Numbered from the stretch's first letter, positions 18,078 to 27,421 are shown. The stretch is DNA of 64,000 nucleotides from Loktanella sp. 5RATIMAR09 (GCF_001419985.1 NZ_LJAL01000001.1:124001-188000); one strand, 5' to 3'. The notes: a model not told the origin generated them from the sequence alone. A program made the numbers and translations.

Positions 18078-19410
18078 GCGTCAATCCTTCAACCAAGAGC
18101 GAGGGAACGACGCGCGACAGATGCGTCCGGCCGTCATTGGCAGGCTGGATCGTCTTCAACATCTCGCGAAGGTTCCCCGCAACGGTACATTCGTTGACAG
18201 GATAGGCGATTTCACCGTTCTCAACCCAGAAACCAGCCGCCCCGCGCGAGTAATCGCCCGTGTTGGGGTTGATGGTTGACCCGATCATCGAGGTCACCAA
18301 AAGCCCGGTTCCCATCTCGCGGATCAGATCATCGCGTGATTTCTGGCCTTGGGTCAGGGCCACATTCGTCAGGCTCGGCGAAGGCGGCGCACTGGTACCG
18401 CGCGCGGCATTTGCCGTGCTTGGCATCCCGAGCTTGCGGCCTGTCGCAAGATCAAGCGTCCAACCTGTCAAAACGCCGTCATCGACAATCGCACGCCGCG
18501 TGGTGGCCAATCCTTCGGCATCAAAGAGCTTTGATCCGGTAACACGCACACGGTGCGGATCTTCAATAATCGACAACCCTTTGGGCAGGACCTGTTGACC
18601 AATGGCATCGCGCAACCAGCTTGAACCGCGCGCAATCATGGATCCGTTGCTGGCTTGCAGAAGGCTCCCGATCAGGGTGCTGGCGACGCGTTCATCAAAG
18701 AGCACCGGATAGGCCCCCGTACGTGGCCGTTTCGCGCCCGCCCGTTCCACCGCACGTTCCGCCGCGATGCGCCCGATCTCTTCGGCGTCACGCAGATCGG
18801 CCTGAAATACGCGACTGTCATAGTCGTAGTCGCGCTCCATGCTCGTACCTGTGCCGCTGATCGCCACACAGGACAAGCCACGATCACTGCGCGCATAACC
18901 GGCAGAAAACCCGTTCGTTGCGGCCAGATGGATGCGGCGGCGCCCATAGCCTGCCGAGGCGGATTGCACTTGGGAAACACCCGCATTGCGCAGGGCTGCC
19001 GCCTCGGCACGGGTTGCATCCTCTTGCAGGACGGCAGGATCAGGTTCTTCGCTGGGATCAAACAGTTCCAGTGCATCGGTTGCAGTATTGCGGGCCAATT
19101 GCGACGGATCAGCAAGACCGGCATGGGGGTCTTCGGGTGCTTCCTTGGCCATCGCAACAGCCCGTTGCGCCATCTGCATCAGCGTCTCGGGTTTGGTGTC
19201 GGATGACGACACACAGGCCTGACGATTGCCAACAAAGACGCGCAGACCGATGTCGATACCCTCGGACCGTTCGGCCTGTTCCAGCGCACCGTCACGCACA
19301 GTGATCGAGATCGACGTACCATCAACGGCAATCGCATCGGCCGCATCTGCACCAGCACGCTTGGCAACCTGTAAAATCTGATCGGAAAGGTCTGAAAGAG
19401 ATTGGGTCAT
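18064..19410 (-). CDS. pmbA: TldD/PmbA family protease, PmbA (TldE) subunit
   Basis: PmbA/TldE of 448 residues, the non-catalytic half of the TldD-TldE heterodimeric metalloprotease. RDGALEQAERSEGIDIGLRVFVG, LLVTSMIGSTINPNTGDYSRGAAGFWVENG and EIAYPVNECTVAGN are family hallmarks. No HExxxH motif is present, as expected for the TldE side. A tldD partner is not in the window. It is followed by the inositol-phosphatase gene with a 14-bp overlap. Length is normal. Confidence 0.92.
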   Translation of the reverse strand: MTQSLSDLSDQILQVAKRAGADAADAIAVDGTSISITVRDGALEQAERSEGIDIGLRVFVGNRQACVSSSDTKPETLMQMAQRAVAMAKEAPEDPHAGLADPSQLARNTATDALELFDPSEEPDPAVLQEDATRAEAAALRNAGVSQVQSASAGYGRRRIHLAATNGFSAGYARSDRGLSCVAISGTGTSMERDYDYDSRVFQADLRDAEEIGRIAAERAVERAGAKRPRTGAYPVLFDERVASTLIGSLLQASNGSMIARGSSWLRDAIGQQVLPKGLSIIEDPHRVRVTGSKLFDAEGLATTRRAIVDDGVLTGWTLDLATGRKLGMPSTANAARGTSAPPSPSLTNVALTQGQKSRDDLIREMGTGLLVTSMIGSTINPNTGDYSRGAAGFWVENGEIAYPVNECTVAGNLREMLKTIQPANDGRTHLSRVVPSLLVEGLTLAGA

Positions 19411-19482
19411 CGTATGTCCTTTGGTTCTTCAAAGACCTAGTGCGCCAAGGACAGCCCCGCAAGTCCAAGGATTGCGCAAAAG

Positions 19483-19519
19483 AAAAGGGGCGCAAGTGTC
19501 GCCACCTGCGCCCCTTTTT
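19483..19519. terminator. bidirectional rho-independent terminator
   Basis: Stem AAAAGGGGCGCA (19483-19494) / TGCGCCCCTTTTT (19507-19519) around a 12-nt loop. It sits between the DUF2125 gene and pmbA, both on the minus strand, and ends DUF2125 transcription; the flanking A and T runs make it work both ways. Confidence 0.85.
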
Positions 19520-19532
19520 TCAAAAAGACGGG

Positions 19533-21035
19533 TTAACGCACGCGGTTGCCGTTCACGTTGACCTGACCGTTCGGCAGTACCTCGACAGAGGTTTCCATCT
19601 GGTCGTCACCGGTTGAGCGGGCAAACATCCCGACCATCATGCGTGCGCCCATGACATCCTGTTCGGGAACCAGCCCCATGGCGACAAGATTGTCGAGCAG
19701 CGCGTTAAAGCCCGTTATCTCGATCGTTGCTGACCCTTCGGGGCGCGGTAGCGGCGCAAAGGTTTCCATGTCGCTGTTGTCGAAGGTAAAGGCGCCTTCA
19801 CCCACCAAAGCGGCACCGGCGGCGTTGACGTTCAGACGGTCCAGCGTCACCGATTCAAGCTCATAGGGCATTTCTGCGCTGTTCATCGCATCCTGCTGTT
19901 CGGGATCGAACATATCAAACAACGCCTTGCCACGACCACTAAGTGCCAGTTGGATCGTTGCAGGATCGCGCGGCAAAACCTTGCCCGCATCGAAAATATC
20001 CCAAAGCGCATCACTGATCGACAGGTCAACGAGATCAAAACCAAAGGCAAAATCCGAAGCCTCTTCGGAAGCAGCAGTCGGGAATAGAACGTTGACCCCG
20101 TATTGCGCGAGGCTCAGCTCGATCGGCAGCGGGAGGTCATTCGAAACGATATTCATCGCAACATCGTTGGTTGATGACGTATAACCGACAGTACTGCTGT
20201 TCAATTCACCTGTCAGTGTGGATGAACCCACCGTGATCGACCCTGCGGCCTGATCACCCTCGGCATTGATGTCGAAAACAAAGTCCGAGCGGTCGATCGT
20301 ATAGCCACCTGCGACGGCGAAACCGTCCACCATCAGCGTATCGGGATCGTCAAAATCCGCATCGGCCGGGACCGACATTTCAGCCTGCGCCGCAATGGCC
20401 ATCATTTTGCCACCAGCGGTGACATATTCGCCATTACCGCCGGGAATCTGGAAATCGACCAGAAGATCGACAGACCCGATTGTGCCCTCATAGGAGATAT
20501 TGCGCAAATCGCCGGTTTCGGTCTGATAGGTCATGTCGATGTCATTCAGCGTGACTTCGGCATCACCGGTAAAGGTCATATCCCCATCCACAACATCCTG
20601 AAGGGCGATGCCATACTGATCCGCCGTGATTGCATAATTCATAGCGTCCGGATCACCGCTGACGATCATGTCCATATTCTGCTGGGTGACGGCCAGCGTC
20701 ACGACAACACCATCCTCACCGGTGATGACCATCGGATAGCTGTCGTCCATCGTCACGCGCACGGTGCCATCGGATTGTTCGTTGAAAGTAATCGCTCCGA
20801 TTGACAAGACGACGGTGACGTCATCATCGGAACTCTGCAGCGACAAATCACGGATCGTCACAACACCGCTTGACGTCTCTTCCGCACCGATTGTCAGGCT
20901 GTCTTCGCCGTAAACGCCCATTTGCGCCTTCCAGTCTTCCCAGACCTGTGCGGCGGTGACGTCGGCCTGCGCTGTGCTGCCGGCGATCAACGCGGCGATG
21001 CAAACAGCACTACGCATTCCTGTCGGATATGTCAT
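19533..21035 (-). CDS. exported DUF2125 protein
   Basis: Protein of 500 residues with a signal peptide (hydrophobic segment ~8-24, cleavage likely after AQA). The rest is rich in Asp, Val, Thr and Gly and looks like a long beta-structured, acidic periplasmic domain, fitting DUF2125. A terminator follows at 19483. The gene is transcribed alone, divergent from the SDR at 21155. No catalytic motif is visible. An envelope role, perhaps AsmA-like lipid handling, is a guess from the fold type. Confidence 0.78.
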   Translation of the reverse strand: MTYPTGMRSAVCIAALIAGSTAQADVTAAQVWEDWKAQMGVYGEDSLTIGAEETSSGVVTIRDLSLQSSDDDVTVVLSIGAITFNEQSDGTVRVTMDDSYPMVITGEDGVVVTLAVTQQNMDMIVSGDPDAMNYAITADQYGIALQDVVDGDMTFTGDAEVTLNDIDMTYQTETGDLRNISYEGTIGSVDLLVDFQIPGGNGEYVTAGGKMMAIAAQAEMSVPADADFDDPDTLMVDGFAVAGGYTIDRSDFVFDINAEGDQAAGSITVGSSTLTGELNSSTVGYTSSTNDVAMNIVSNDLPLPIELSLAQYGVNVLFPTAASEEASDFAFGFDLVDLSISDALWDIFDAGKVLPRDPATIQLALSGRGKALFDMFDPEQQDAMNSAEMPYELESVTLDRLNVNAAGAALVGEGAFTFDNSDMETFAPLPRPEGSATIEITGFNALLDNLVAMGLVPEQDVMGARMMVGMFARSTGDDQMETSVEVLPNGQVNVNGNRVR

Positions 21036-21154
21036 GGATGATCCCTTTCGCTATATCTTTGTCCCACCGGTCCCGGCTTTGAAATATACCGGTGATAGGC
21101 TTTACTATTTAGACAATTACTAGCTATCCCAAAAGCAATCTGAAAGGGACTTGT

Positions 21155-21913
21155 GTGAAAAACATCAATTTAGTCGGGAAAACCGTACTTATTACCGGAG
21201 CCAGCCGCGGCATCGGTGCTGCCGCCGCCTATGCCTTTGCCGAAGCAGGGGCGAACGTCGCACTCATTGCCCGCAGCACAGACGACATTGCGGAAATTGC
21301 GGGACAAATCGGGGAAAAAGCACTTGCGATCCCTTGCGATGTGTCGCGCTATTCCGATGTCTCTTCGGCCGTTGCTGCGACCGCGCGCACATTTGGCGGG
21401 CTGGACGTTCTGATCAATAACGCAGGCGTGGTCGACCCGATCGGCCATTTGCAAGACACCGATCCAGATGCTTGGTCACGCACCATCGACATCAACCTCA
21501 AAGGCGTGATGCACGGGATGCATGCCGCAATGCCGGGCATGATTGCCCAAGGACACGGAACGATCATCAACATCTCGTCCGGTGCCGCCCATGGCCCGGT
21601 CGAGGGCTGGTCGGCCTATTGTAGCTCCAAGGCAGCCGTCTTTATGCTGACGCGCGCAGCCGACAAGGAATCCCGCGATAAGGGCCTGCGGATCATGGGC
21701 CTTTCGCCCGGCACGGTGGCCACGCAAATGCAGCGCGAAATCAAGGCGTCAGGCATAAATCCGGTCAGCCAGCTTGACTGGTCCGTGCATATTCCGCCCG
21801 AATGGCCCGCACAGGCGCTATTGTGGATGTGCACATCCGAGGCCGACACGTTCCTGGGCGATGATGTCAGCCTGCGTGACGAGGACATCCGCAAAAAGGT
21901 CGGGCTTATATGA
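21155..21913 (+). CDS. SDR family oxidoreductase
   Basis: Classical SDR of 252 residues. TGASRGIG (~14-21), NNAG, INISSG with the catalytic Ser and YCSSK with the catalytic Tyr/Lys are all present. The start is GTG 21155 preceded by GAAAGGGA. It overlaps the enoyl-CoA hydratase gene by ATGA, so the two are coupled; a 3-hydroxyacyl or alcohol substrate in a fatty-acid-like pathway is plausible but not provable. Confidence 0.9.
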   Translation: MKNINLVGKTVLITGASRGIGAAAAYAFAEAGANVALIARSTDDIAEIAGQIGEKALAIPCDVSRYSDVSSAVAATARTFGGLDVLINNAGVVDPIGHLQDTDPDAWSRTIDINLKGVMHGMHAAMPGMIAQGHGTIINISSGAAHGPVEGWSAYCSSKAAVFMLTRAADKESRDKGLRIMGLSPGTVATQMQREIKASGINPVSQLDWSVHIPPEWPAQALLWMCTSEADTFLGDDVSLRDEDIRKKVGLI

Positions 21914-22533
21914 TCCGATGTGACAAGGATCGTGACACATGGACAGTCACCATTGACCGGCCCGACAAAGCAGGTGCCTTGACGCGTGATATGCTGATCA
22001 AGCTGGCCGAGATTGCAGAGGCGGCACAGGATGTGAAACTCTTTGTTCTGACAGGTACAGGGGGTGTCTTTAGCGCCGGTGCAGATTTGGAAGCTGCGCG
22101 CGCCGGACTTGCCACCGATCCGGTCTGGGAACGGCTTTCGCGCGCCATTGCATCGCTGCCATGCCTCACCATTGCAGCACTGAACGGCACAGTCGCGGGT
22201 GGTGCTTTTGGCATGGTGCTTGCCTGTGATCTGCGGATCGCCGTGGCCAAGGCAAAGTTCTTTTATCCCGTAATGAAGCTGGGCTTTCTGCCGCAACCCT
22301 CTGATCCACCGCGTCTGACAAGGCTTGTGGGGCCTGCCCGCGCCAAGATGATCCTGATGGCAGGGCAAAAGGTAACGGCGGAACAGGCGCTTCAATGGGG
22401 ATTGGTGGACCAGATCACCGCCCCTGAAACGCTGCTTGAAACTGCACGACACCTTGGGGCAGATGCACTCTCTGCCGCGCCGGAGCATATTGCAGCAATC
22501 AAACGCATGACGGTAGAAGCGTTAGAACAATAA
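21910..22533 (+). CDS. enoyl-CoA hydratase/isomerase family protein
   Basis: Crotonase-fold protein of 207 residues, shorter than the usual ~260. The oxyanion-hole segments are FSAGADLEAAR and ALNGTVAGGAFGMVLACDLRIA. One catalytic Glu of true hydratases appears absent, replaced in the GGAFGMVLA region, so an isomerase or other crotonase activity is possible. It starts in an ATGA overlap with the SDR. The C-terminus ends soon after the EQALQWGLVDQI motif, with a short trimerisation tail. Confidence 0.85.
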   Translation: MIRCDKDRDTWTVTIDRPDKAGALTRDMLIKLAEIAEAAQDVKLFVLTGTGGVFSAGADLEAARAGLATDPVWERLSRAIASLPCLTIAALNGTVAGGAFGMVLACDLRIAVAKAKFFYPVMKLGFLPQPSDPPRLTRLVGPARAKMILMAGQKVTAEQALQWGLVDQITAPETLLETARHLGADALSAAPEHIAAIKRMTVEALEQ

Positions 22534-22540
22534 AGGTCGC

Positions 22541-23467
22541 GTGCGGATGGAACCAAACGGATTGATGGCGCAGGCCCAGAACGCCTTTGATCAGGCGCTG
22601 GTCCTTGTGCAAGGCTGGCTTTTGTCACCTGCGGCTTGGTCGCAGTTTGCGCTTTTGATCGGTGCCTACTTTCTGGCGCTGATCGCGCGCGGGATTGCTA
22701 CGCCGCGCCTGCGTGCCCTGCTCACACCGGACGCAGCCAACCGGTCCATTCTCTCCAAGGCGCGCCGGTTCTTGCTGATCTTCCTGCCGCTCACTTTGCC
22801 CCTTTTGGCCTATGGTTTTACAGCCATGGGCGAAAGCGTGACGCGGTCACTTTTCGGGTCCGGTGAGGTCATCGCGTTCGGCAAACGTGTCTTCCTTTTT
22901 CTTGCCGCCCGCGCGCTGGCCAGAGACATTGTTACAGATACATTCCTGCGCGTTCTGGCACGCTATATTCTGGTTCCTGTCGCGGCGCTCTATGCACTGG
23001 GTTTTCTCGATAACGTCACCTTGGCGCTTGACGCGGGGCGGGTGACACTTGGCAATTTCAGCTTCTCTGCCCTTGCCATCGTCCGCGGCCTTATTGTCGG
23101 CAGCCTTCTGTTCTGGCTGGGCCAATGGTCAAACTCACAGTCATCCTCCTACATCGAAAAGCAACCCATGCGGCCGGCGATCCGGCAACTGGCGATCAAG
23201 GCCTCTGAATTTGCGATCTTCACAGTCGCATTTCTGATTCTGATGAATGTGATGGGAATCAACCTGAGTTCCCTGGCAATCATCGGGGGGGCCATTGGTG
23301 TGGGCCTTGGTTTCGGGGTCGAATTCTGGGTCGAAGGCATCGATGACGGCAAGAACAAATACGCCTCTGACGTGTTGTTCCTGATCTGGAACGCACTGAA
23401 GCAACACGACATTGAAATCCCCTATCCGCACCGTGTGGTAGAGATCAAAGGGCCCATCCCCGCATGA
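22541..23467 (+). pseudogene. mechanosensitive channel (MscS family) with an internal in-frame deletion
   Basis: The 308-residue product begins like Rhodobacteraceae MscS channels of about 430 residues: several membrane helices, then LSSLAIIGGAIGVGLGFG, the start of the pore helix. At this point (~23325) it jumps straight to VEFWVEGIDDGKNKYASDVLF, which belongs to the C-terminal alpha/beta domain. The rest of the pore helix and the whole beta domain (about 110-120 residues) are missing without loss of frame. The gene is otherwise intact, with good neighbours (ATGA overlap with the next gene). Start GTG 22541 or ATG 22547. The product is probably non-functional as a channel. Confidence 0.75.
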
Positions 23468-24627
23468 CCGATGCAGTGGTCATTGGCGCGGGTCCCGCTG
23501 GCCTGATGGCCGCCGAGCAACTGGCCAAGGCCGGTGTGTCGGTGACGGTCGCTGACGCCATGCCATCGGTGGGTCGGAAATTCCTGATGGCGGGCAAATC
23601 AGGACTGAACATCACCAAGGTAGAGCCAAGCGCCGCCTTTCTTGCGGCCTACGGCAAAGAGCTTCCGGCGGCGCTCGCGCATGCGCTTGATGATTTCGGC
23701 CCGGATCAGGTAATAGCTTGGGCCGAAGGTCTGGGGCAAACTGTCTTTACCGGCTCGACGGGGCGTGTGTTTCCCACCGTGATGAAAGCCTCACCATTGC
23801 TGCGCGCATGGCTGGCCCGCTTGCAGGAACGGGGCGTGCGCATCGAAACGCGGTGGCGTTGGGAGGGCTGGCAGGGCGACGCTTTGCGCTTTGAGACACC
23901 GGGTGGCACAGTCGCTATTGCACCAAAGGCGACAGTTCTTGCAACAGGCGGTGCCAGTTGGGCGCGTCTCGGTTCGAACGGGGCTTGGGCCGCGCACCTG
24001 CAGGATCAGGCCGCGCCCTTTGCCCCTGCGAATATGGGGTTTGTGGTGGATTGGTCGCCCCACATGGCGCCTCACTTTGGGACACCGGTCAAATCTGTGG
24101 CGTTAACAGCAGGCGGACAGAAGACGCGCGGCGAGTTCATCATCTCAGCGCGTGGCATCGAAGGCGGCGGCATTTACATGCTGTCCAAGGCCATGCGTGA
24201 CGGTGCGCCACTGACCGTTGATCTGCTGCCCGATTGGCCCGAAGACAAGGTCCGGGCCGCATTGCAGAAACCACGCGGCAAGACCAGCCTTTCAAACCAG
24301 TTACGCAAAGTGCTGCGGTTTTCGCCTGTCCAAACCGCACTCTTGATGGAGTGCGGACGACCTTTGCCAGGTGATCTCGCCGCTGTGATCAAGGCACTGC
24401 CAATCGCACACCAAGGTCCACGCCCGATGGATGAGGCCATTTCAACCGCCGGCGGCGTCCGATTTGATGCTTTGAACAATGATCTGATGCTTCAGAGCCA
24501 CCCGGGAGTTTTCTGCGCCGGTGAGATGCTGGACTGGGAAGCACCAACAGGAGGGTACCTCATCACGGGTTGCCTTGCGACAGGCCGGATTGCCGGGCTG
24601 GCAGCTGCGACGTACTGCCTTGGGTAA
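23464..24627 (+). CDS. HI0933/BaiN-like NAD(P)/FAD-dependent oxidoreductase
   Basis: Flavoprotein of 387 residues with an N-terminal GAGPAGLMAAEQLA motif, the GRKFLMAGKSGLNIT signature of the HI0933/TIGR03862 flavoprotein group, a GGASWARLGSNGAW segment and the C-terminal GEMLDWEAPTGGYLITGCLATG. ATG 23464 overlaps the upstream stop in ATGA. The family lacks a well-defined bacterial role; members may be NAD-dependent enoyl reductases (BaiN) or tRNA-related flavoproteins. Confidence 0.9.
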   Translation: MTDAVVIGAGPAGLMAAEQLAKAGVSVTVADAMPSVGRKFLMAGKSGLNITKVEPSAAFLAAYGKELPAALAHALDDFGPDQVIAWAEGLGQTVFTGSTGRVFPTVMKASPLLRAWLARLQERGVRIETRWRWEGWQGDALRFETPGGTVAIAPKATVLATGGASWARLGSNGAWAAHLQDQAAPFAPANMGFVVDWSPHMAPHFGTPVKSVALTAGGQKTRGEFIISARGIEGGGIYMLSKAMRDGAPLTVDLLPDWPEDKVRAALQKPRGKTSLSNQLRKVLRFSPVQTALLMECGRPLPGDLAAVIKALPIAHQGPRPMDEAISTAGGVRFDALNNDLMLQSHPGVFCAGEMLDWEAPTGGYLITGCLATGRIAGLAAATYCLG

Positions 24628-24815
24628 AGCCGGTCATGGCACTTTATCGCGTCGAAATACGCAGGGGACAATGATGCACCCCGCCTGAGCATTGCACGAA
24701 AGCAACGGCATTTAGTTAAATTCAGGGGGGGCATTTGCAGGACGTCGCTGTTGCGATATTAATGCAACGACGGCATATTTCGATGATAACCACCGTCTAC
24801 AAATGGAGTACTACT

Positions 24816-25091
24816 ATGCGCATTACAACAACACTTGCCACTGCCGCAGCTCTTGCAGTTGCTGGCATGTCAGCCACAGCTGGTGGCCTGGCCGACGAAA
24901 TCATGGAAGCCCCAGTCGTGGTGGCTGAACCAGTGGCGCCAGCAGCTTCTTCTATCAGCCCAACCGTTATTGTGCTCGGCGTGGTTGCCGCGCTTCTGAT
25001 CGCTGCAGCAGTTTCTGACGACGATGACGACGAGCCAGAAGTGGAAGAAGTGGAAGATTCGGAGCCGCCGCTCGAAGGCAGCTCCTTTTAA
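24816..25091 (+). CDS. small secreted/membrane protein, copy 1 of a tandem pair
   Basis: Protein of 91 residues with a signal peptide (MRITTTLATAAALAVAGMSATAG, cleavage near the AGG), the conserved LADEIMEAPVVVAEP, a Pro/Ala/Ser linker and one membrane helix (SPTVIVLGVVAALLIAAAV), then a very acidic tail with Asp and Glu runs. GGAG lies 8 nt before ATG 24816. A paralogue with matching flanks lies at 25651. Such small proteins are common in Rhodobacteraceae; the function is unknown. An upstream in-frame start at 24735 would break the signal peptide. Confidence 0.8.
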   Translation: MRITTTLATAAALAVAGMSATAGGLADEIMEAPVVVAEPVAPAASSISPTVIVLGVVAALLIAAAVSDDDDDEPEVEEVEDSEPPLEGSSF

Positions 25092-25100
25092 CCTTCTATT

Positions 25101-25125
25101 AAAGGCAGGCCTTTGGCCTGCCTTT
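25101..25125 (+). terminator. rho-independent terminator of small-protein copy 1
   Basis: 11-bp stem AAAGGCAGGCC / GGCCTGCCTTT with a TTT loop, followed by ATT. The stem is identical to the one after copy 2. Confidence 0.9.
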
Positions 25126-25650
25126 ATTCGCTTCCGGATCAAGTCATCATCGGAGAGCACATCAACAATGGCCCTTCCTTCGGCCGGATGTCATGCGGGG
25201 ATTTGCATTGCCTCAGCGCAATTGATGTGAAGCCTGCGAGCCTACACCCAAGCGCCAGATGCATGCAGGGCGATTCACGGTTTCTTTCGCTCCCATCGCG
25301 TCGATCCGACCTGCGAGGTGGCCAGGCAACTGATAGCTTAAAGCGGAAAAACCGTTGCATTAATGCATCTAAAACGCATGATTTCTGCAATCCGCACCAA
25401 TACCAGCATTGGTGCAACCGGTAGATATGGCGCGTTTTTTCGTGTGTCTGCTATTATATTAATAGTAAAATCAACTACTTAAATACCTCTATCGCGCGAG
25501 AATTGGTGAGAATTGGTCTCGCGCAGCACAGACACTTGTTACCGTTTCAACTTTTGCATCTAGGATTCGCTCGAAATCCCTGATTCAGTGAGAGAATGTG
25601 GGTCGGTCACGCTTTGGCCGGTAGACCCCTTGCACAAATGGAGTAACACT
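25126..25650. other. intergenic region with several inverted repeats
   Basis: No convincing gene. It holds a 12-bp perfect palindrome TGCATTAATGCA (25356-25367), a hairpin GCACCAAT/ATTGGTGC (25394-25415), a palindrome CTATTA-TAT-TAATAG (25451-25465), and a hairpin GCGCGAG/CTCGCGC (25494-25524) whose loop carries AATTGGT twice. None has a clear U-tract. They may be regulator sites or a structured leader for copy 2 at 25651. Confidence 0.5.
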
Positions 25651-25860
25651 ATGCGCATTACAACAACACTTGCCGCTGCAGCAGCTATTGCAGTATCCGG
25701 CGTCGCCGCTTCTGCTGGTGGCATGGCTGACGAAGTCATGGAAGCACCAGTCGTCGTAGCTGAGCCAGCACCAGCACCAGCAGCTTCGTCAATCAGCCCA
25801 GTATACATCGTTCTTGGTGTGCTTGCGGCAGTTCTGGTCGCAGCAGCAGCTGACCAGTAA
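25651..25860 (+). CDS. small secreted/membrane protein, copy 2 of a tandem pair
   Basis: Protein of 69 residues, clearly a paralogue of the gene at 24816: same start MRITTTLA, a signal peptide, MADEVMEAPVVVAEP, then a linker PAPAPAASSISP and one membrane helix ending LVAAAADQ. It lacks the acidic tail of copy 1. The 5' flank CACAAATGGAGTA(A)CACTATG and the terminator stem match copy 1, so the unit was duplicated with its signals. GGAG precedes ATG 25651. Function unknown. Confidence 0.8.
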   Translation: MRITTTLAAAAAIAVSGVAASAGGMADEVMEAPVVVAEPAPAPAASSISPVYIVLGVLAAVLVAAAADQ

Positions 25861-25884
25861 ATCAGGATCGACGATCTTGTTTGG

Positions 25885-25909
25885 AAAGGCAGGCCAATGG
25901 CCTGCCTTT
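25885..25909 (+). terminator. rho-independent terminator of small-protein copy 2
   Basis: Stem AAAGGCAGGCC / GGCCTGCCTTT with loop AAT, followed by TTTCG. The stem equals the terminator of copy 1. It may also end holA on the other strand. Confidence 0.9.
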
Positions 25910-25916
25910 TTTCGTA

Positions 25917-26939
25917 TCAGCGCCGCGCCATCATCGCGAGCCGGATCAATGTTCGTTCCATCAGCGCGTTCTGTGGCGCGGTATTTGCCGAACGGAGTTG
26001 CAGATCAACATCGGTCAGCGCTGTCAGCGCCTTTTCCAGACGGTCACGCCCCCACTGGCCGGCCTGCCGGACGATCTTGTCACGTCGCGGACCAAAGACA
26101 GGGGGCCTCAGCCGCCCTACACCTGCCGCAGGCCCGCCCGGATCAGAAGCGACCACATGCAGCCTGCGAAAATGGCGCATTGCCCCGATACAGAGCGTCA
26201 CAGGTGTCACACCTTGGGCGTAAAGATTGCGCAAGAGCGGCCCCAGCTGATCGGCCTGACCTGTCGCCACGATTTCAAGCACATCATCAACGTCCACCTC
26301 GGCTGACTGGGGTGCGTTGGCCATGATGTCAGCGCTGCTGAGCGGGCTGTCATCGCCGCGCTTGTAAAGGCTCACCTTCTCGATCGTTTGTCTGAAATCA
26401 CCCGGTTCAAGGCTGTTGGCCAGCGCCAGCAGCGCATCCATCACATCACGGTCGGGCGGGGCGACACCGGCATCTTTCAACGCCAACTCGACATCTGCCA
26501 TCGTTGGCGGATCATCGTAGAGGCCGATGGATACAGCGTTGTTGTACCCCTCAACCACCTTGCGCAGAGCGGATTTCGCGGTTAGCTGGGCGGCCGTAAT
26601 CACGACCTGGGCATCACCGGGCTGCCAGTCAGCCAAGGCTGCGGCGATAACCTTTGACAGACCATCGGTGGCGTCCTCGACAAAAGCGACCCTATGGCCC
26701 GGAAAGAACCCCTGCGCCTTGATCGCATCATCCAGCATGGCAGGATCCTTGCGCAAATCAGAGGCGCTGATCCGTGTCAGACGCATTTCCTCTTCGCCTT
26801 GCGGGCCGACCAGTGCGTTGATTACGAGCTGGCGCTTGTCGGCGACCCGCATCGGATCGGCCCCAAAGATCAAAAGCGCCATGTGGGACGTGTCCGGCTG
26901 CCGGAAGTAGTTATTCGCCGCGACCCCCGTCAGCTTCAT
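25917..26939 (-). CDS. holA: DNA polymerase III subunit delta HolA
   Basis: Clamp-loader delta subunit of 340 residues. LLIFGADPMRVADKRQLVINALVG, DLRKDPAMLDDAIKAQGFFPGHRVAFVEDATD and ALRKVVEGYNNAVSIGLYDD are typical of the family. It overlaps the lptE stop in ATGA, giving the order leuS-lptE-holA, a conserved gene run in alphaproteobacteria. The N-terminal RecA-like fold lacks a functional P-loop, as is normal for delta. Length is typical. Confidence 0.92.
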   Translation of the reverse strand: MKLTGVAANNYFRQPDTSHMALLIFGADPMRVADKRQLVINALVGPQGEEEMRLTRISASDLRKDPAMLDDAIKAQGFFPGHRVAFVEDATDGLSKVIAAALADWQPGDAQVVITAAQLTAKSALRKVVEGYNNAVSIGLYDDPPTMADVELALKDAGVAPPDRDVMDALLALANSLEPGDFRQTIEKVSLYKRGDDSPLSSADIMANAPQSAEVDVDDVLEIVATGQADQLGPLLRNLYAQGVTPVTLCIGAMRHFRRLHVVASDPGGPAAGVGRLRPPVFGPRRDKIVRQAGQWGRDRLEKALTALTDVDLQLRSANTAPQNALMERTLIRLAMMARR

Positions 26940-27421
26940 CAGTCAAGCTCGGCGGCGCGGATCAGGACACGGCTGACAATCAGATCGGCAAGGATCACGG
27001 ACACCCGCGCTTCGGCATCACCGCGCGTTGCCTGCGTCGCGTTGGTTGATCCTGTGGCCGAGTAACTGGTAAAGGCCTCGACCTCGCCCCCGTCAATCTG
27101 GCGGCCATCCTCAAGCGCGATCAATGTCCATGTGGCCACGCCAACAATATTAAAGCGCGAAGTATCGCCCTCTGATGTAATCGCCGCCGCCCGCTGGCTG
27201 GATCGTACGGTTGTCTTCAGCGCATATTCCGGTGCCGCACTGCGCCCAAGCCGTTTCTCCAGCTGTTCGCGCAGGCGAAAGCCCGCAACACTTTCGTCCG
27301 TTTCAAATGCAACGCGTCCCCGCAACCCCGTATCTGCGCCATAGATCGGCGCAAAGCCGCAGCCCGCAAGACCCATAAGGCCCAGCAGGACAGTGCGACG
27401 GGGTGTCAGGCTAGACGACAA
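26939..27421 (-). CDS. lptE: LPS assembly lipoprotein LptE
   Basis: Outer-membrane lipoprotein partner of LptD in lipopolysaccharide transport. The 160-residue protein has a lipoprotein signal with lipobox LMGLAGC (Cys ~21) and the body GFAPIYG, ending in a short LPT-type alpha/beta domain. The start appears to be TTG 27421, within the last codons of leuS (11-bp overlap); no ATG is available before the signal. The order leuS-lptE-holA is conserved in the class. Confidence 0.85.
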   Translation of the reverse strand: MSSSLTPRRTVLLGLMGLAGCGFAPIYGADTGLRGRVAFETDESVAGFRLREQLEKRLGRSAAPEYALKTTVRSSQRAAAITSEGDTSRFNIVGVATWTLIALEDGRQIDGGEVEAFTSYSATGSTNATQATRGDAEARVSVILADLIVSRVLIRAAELD

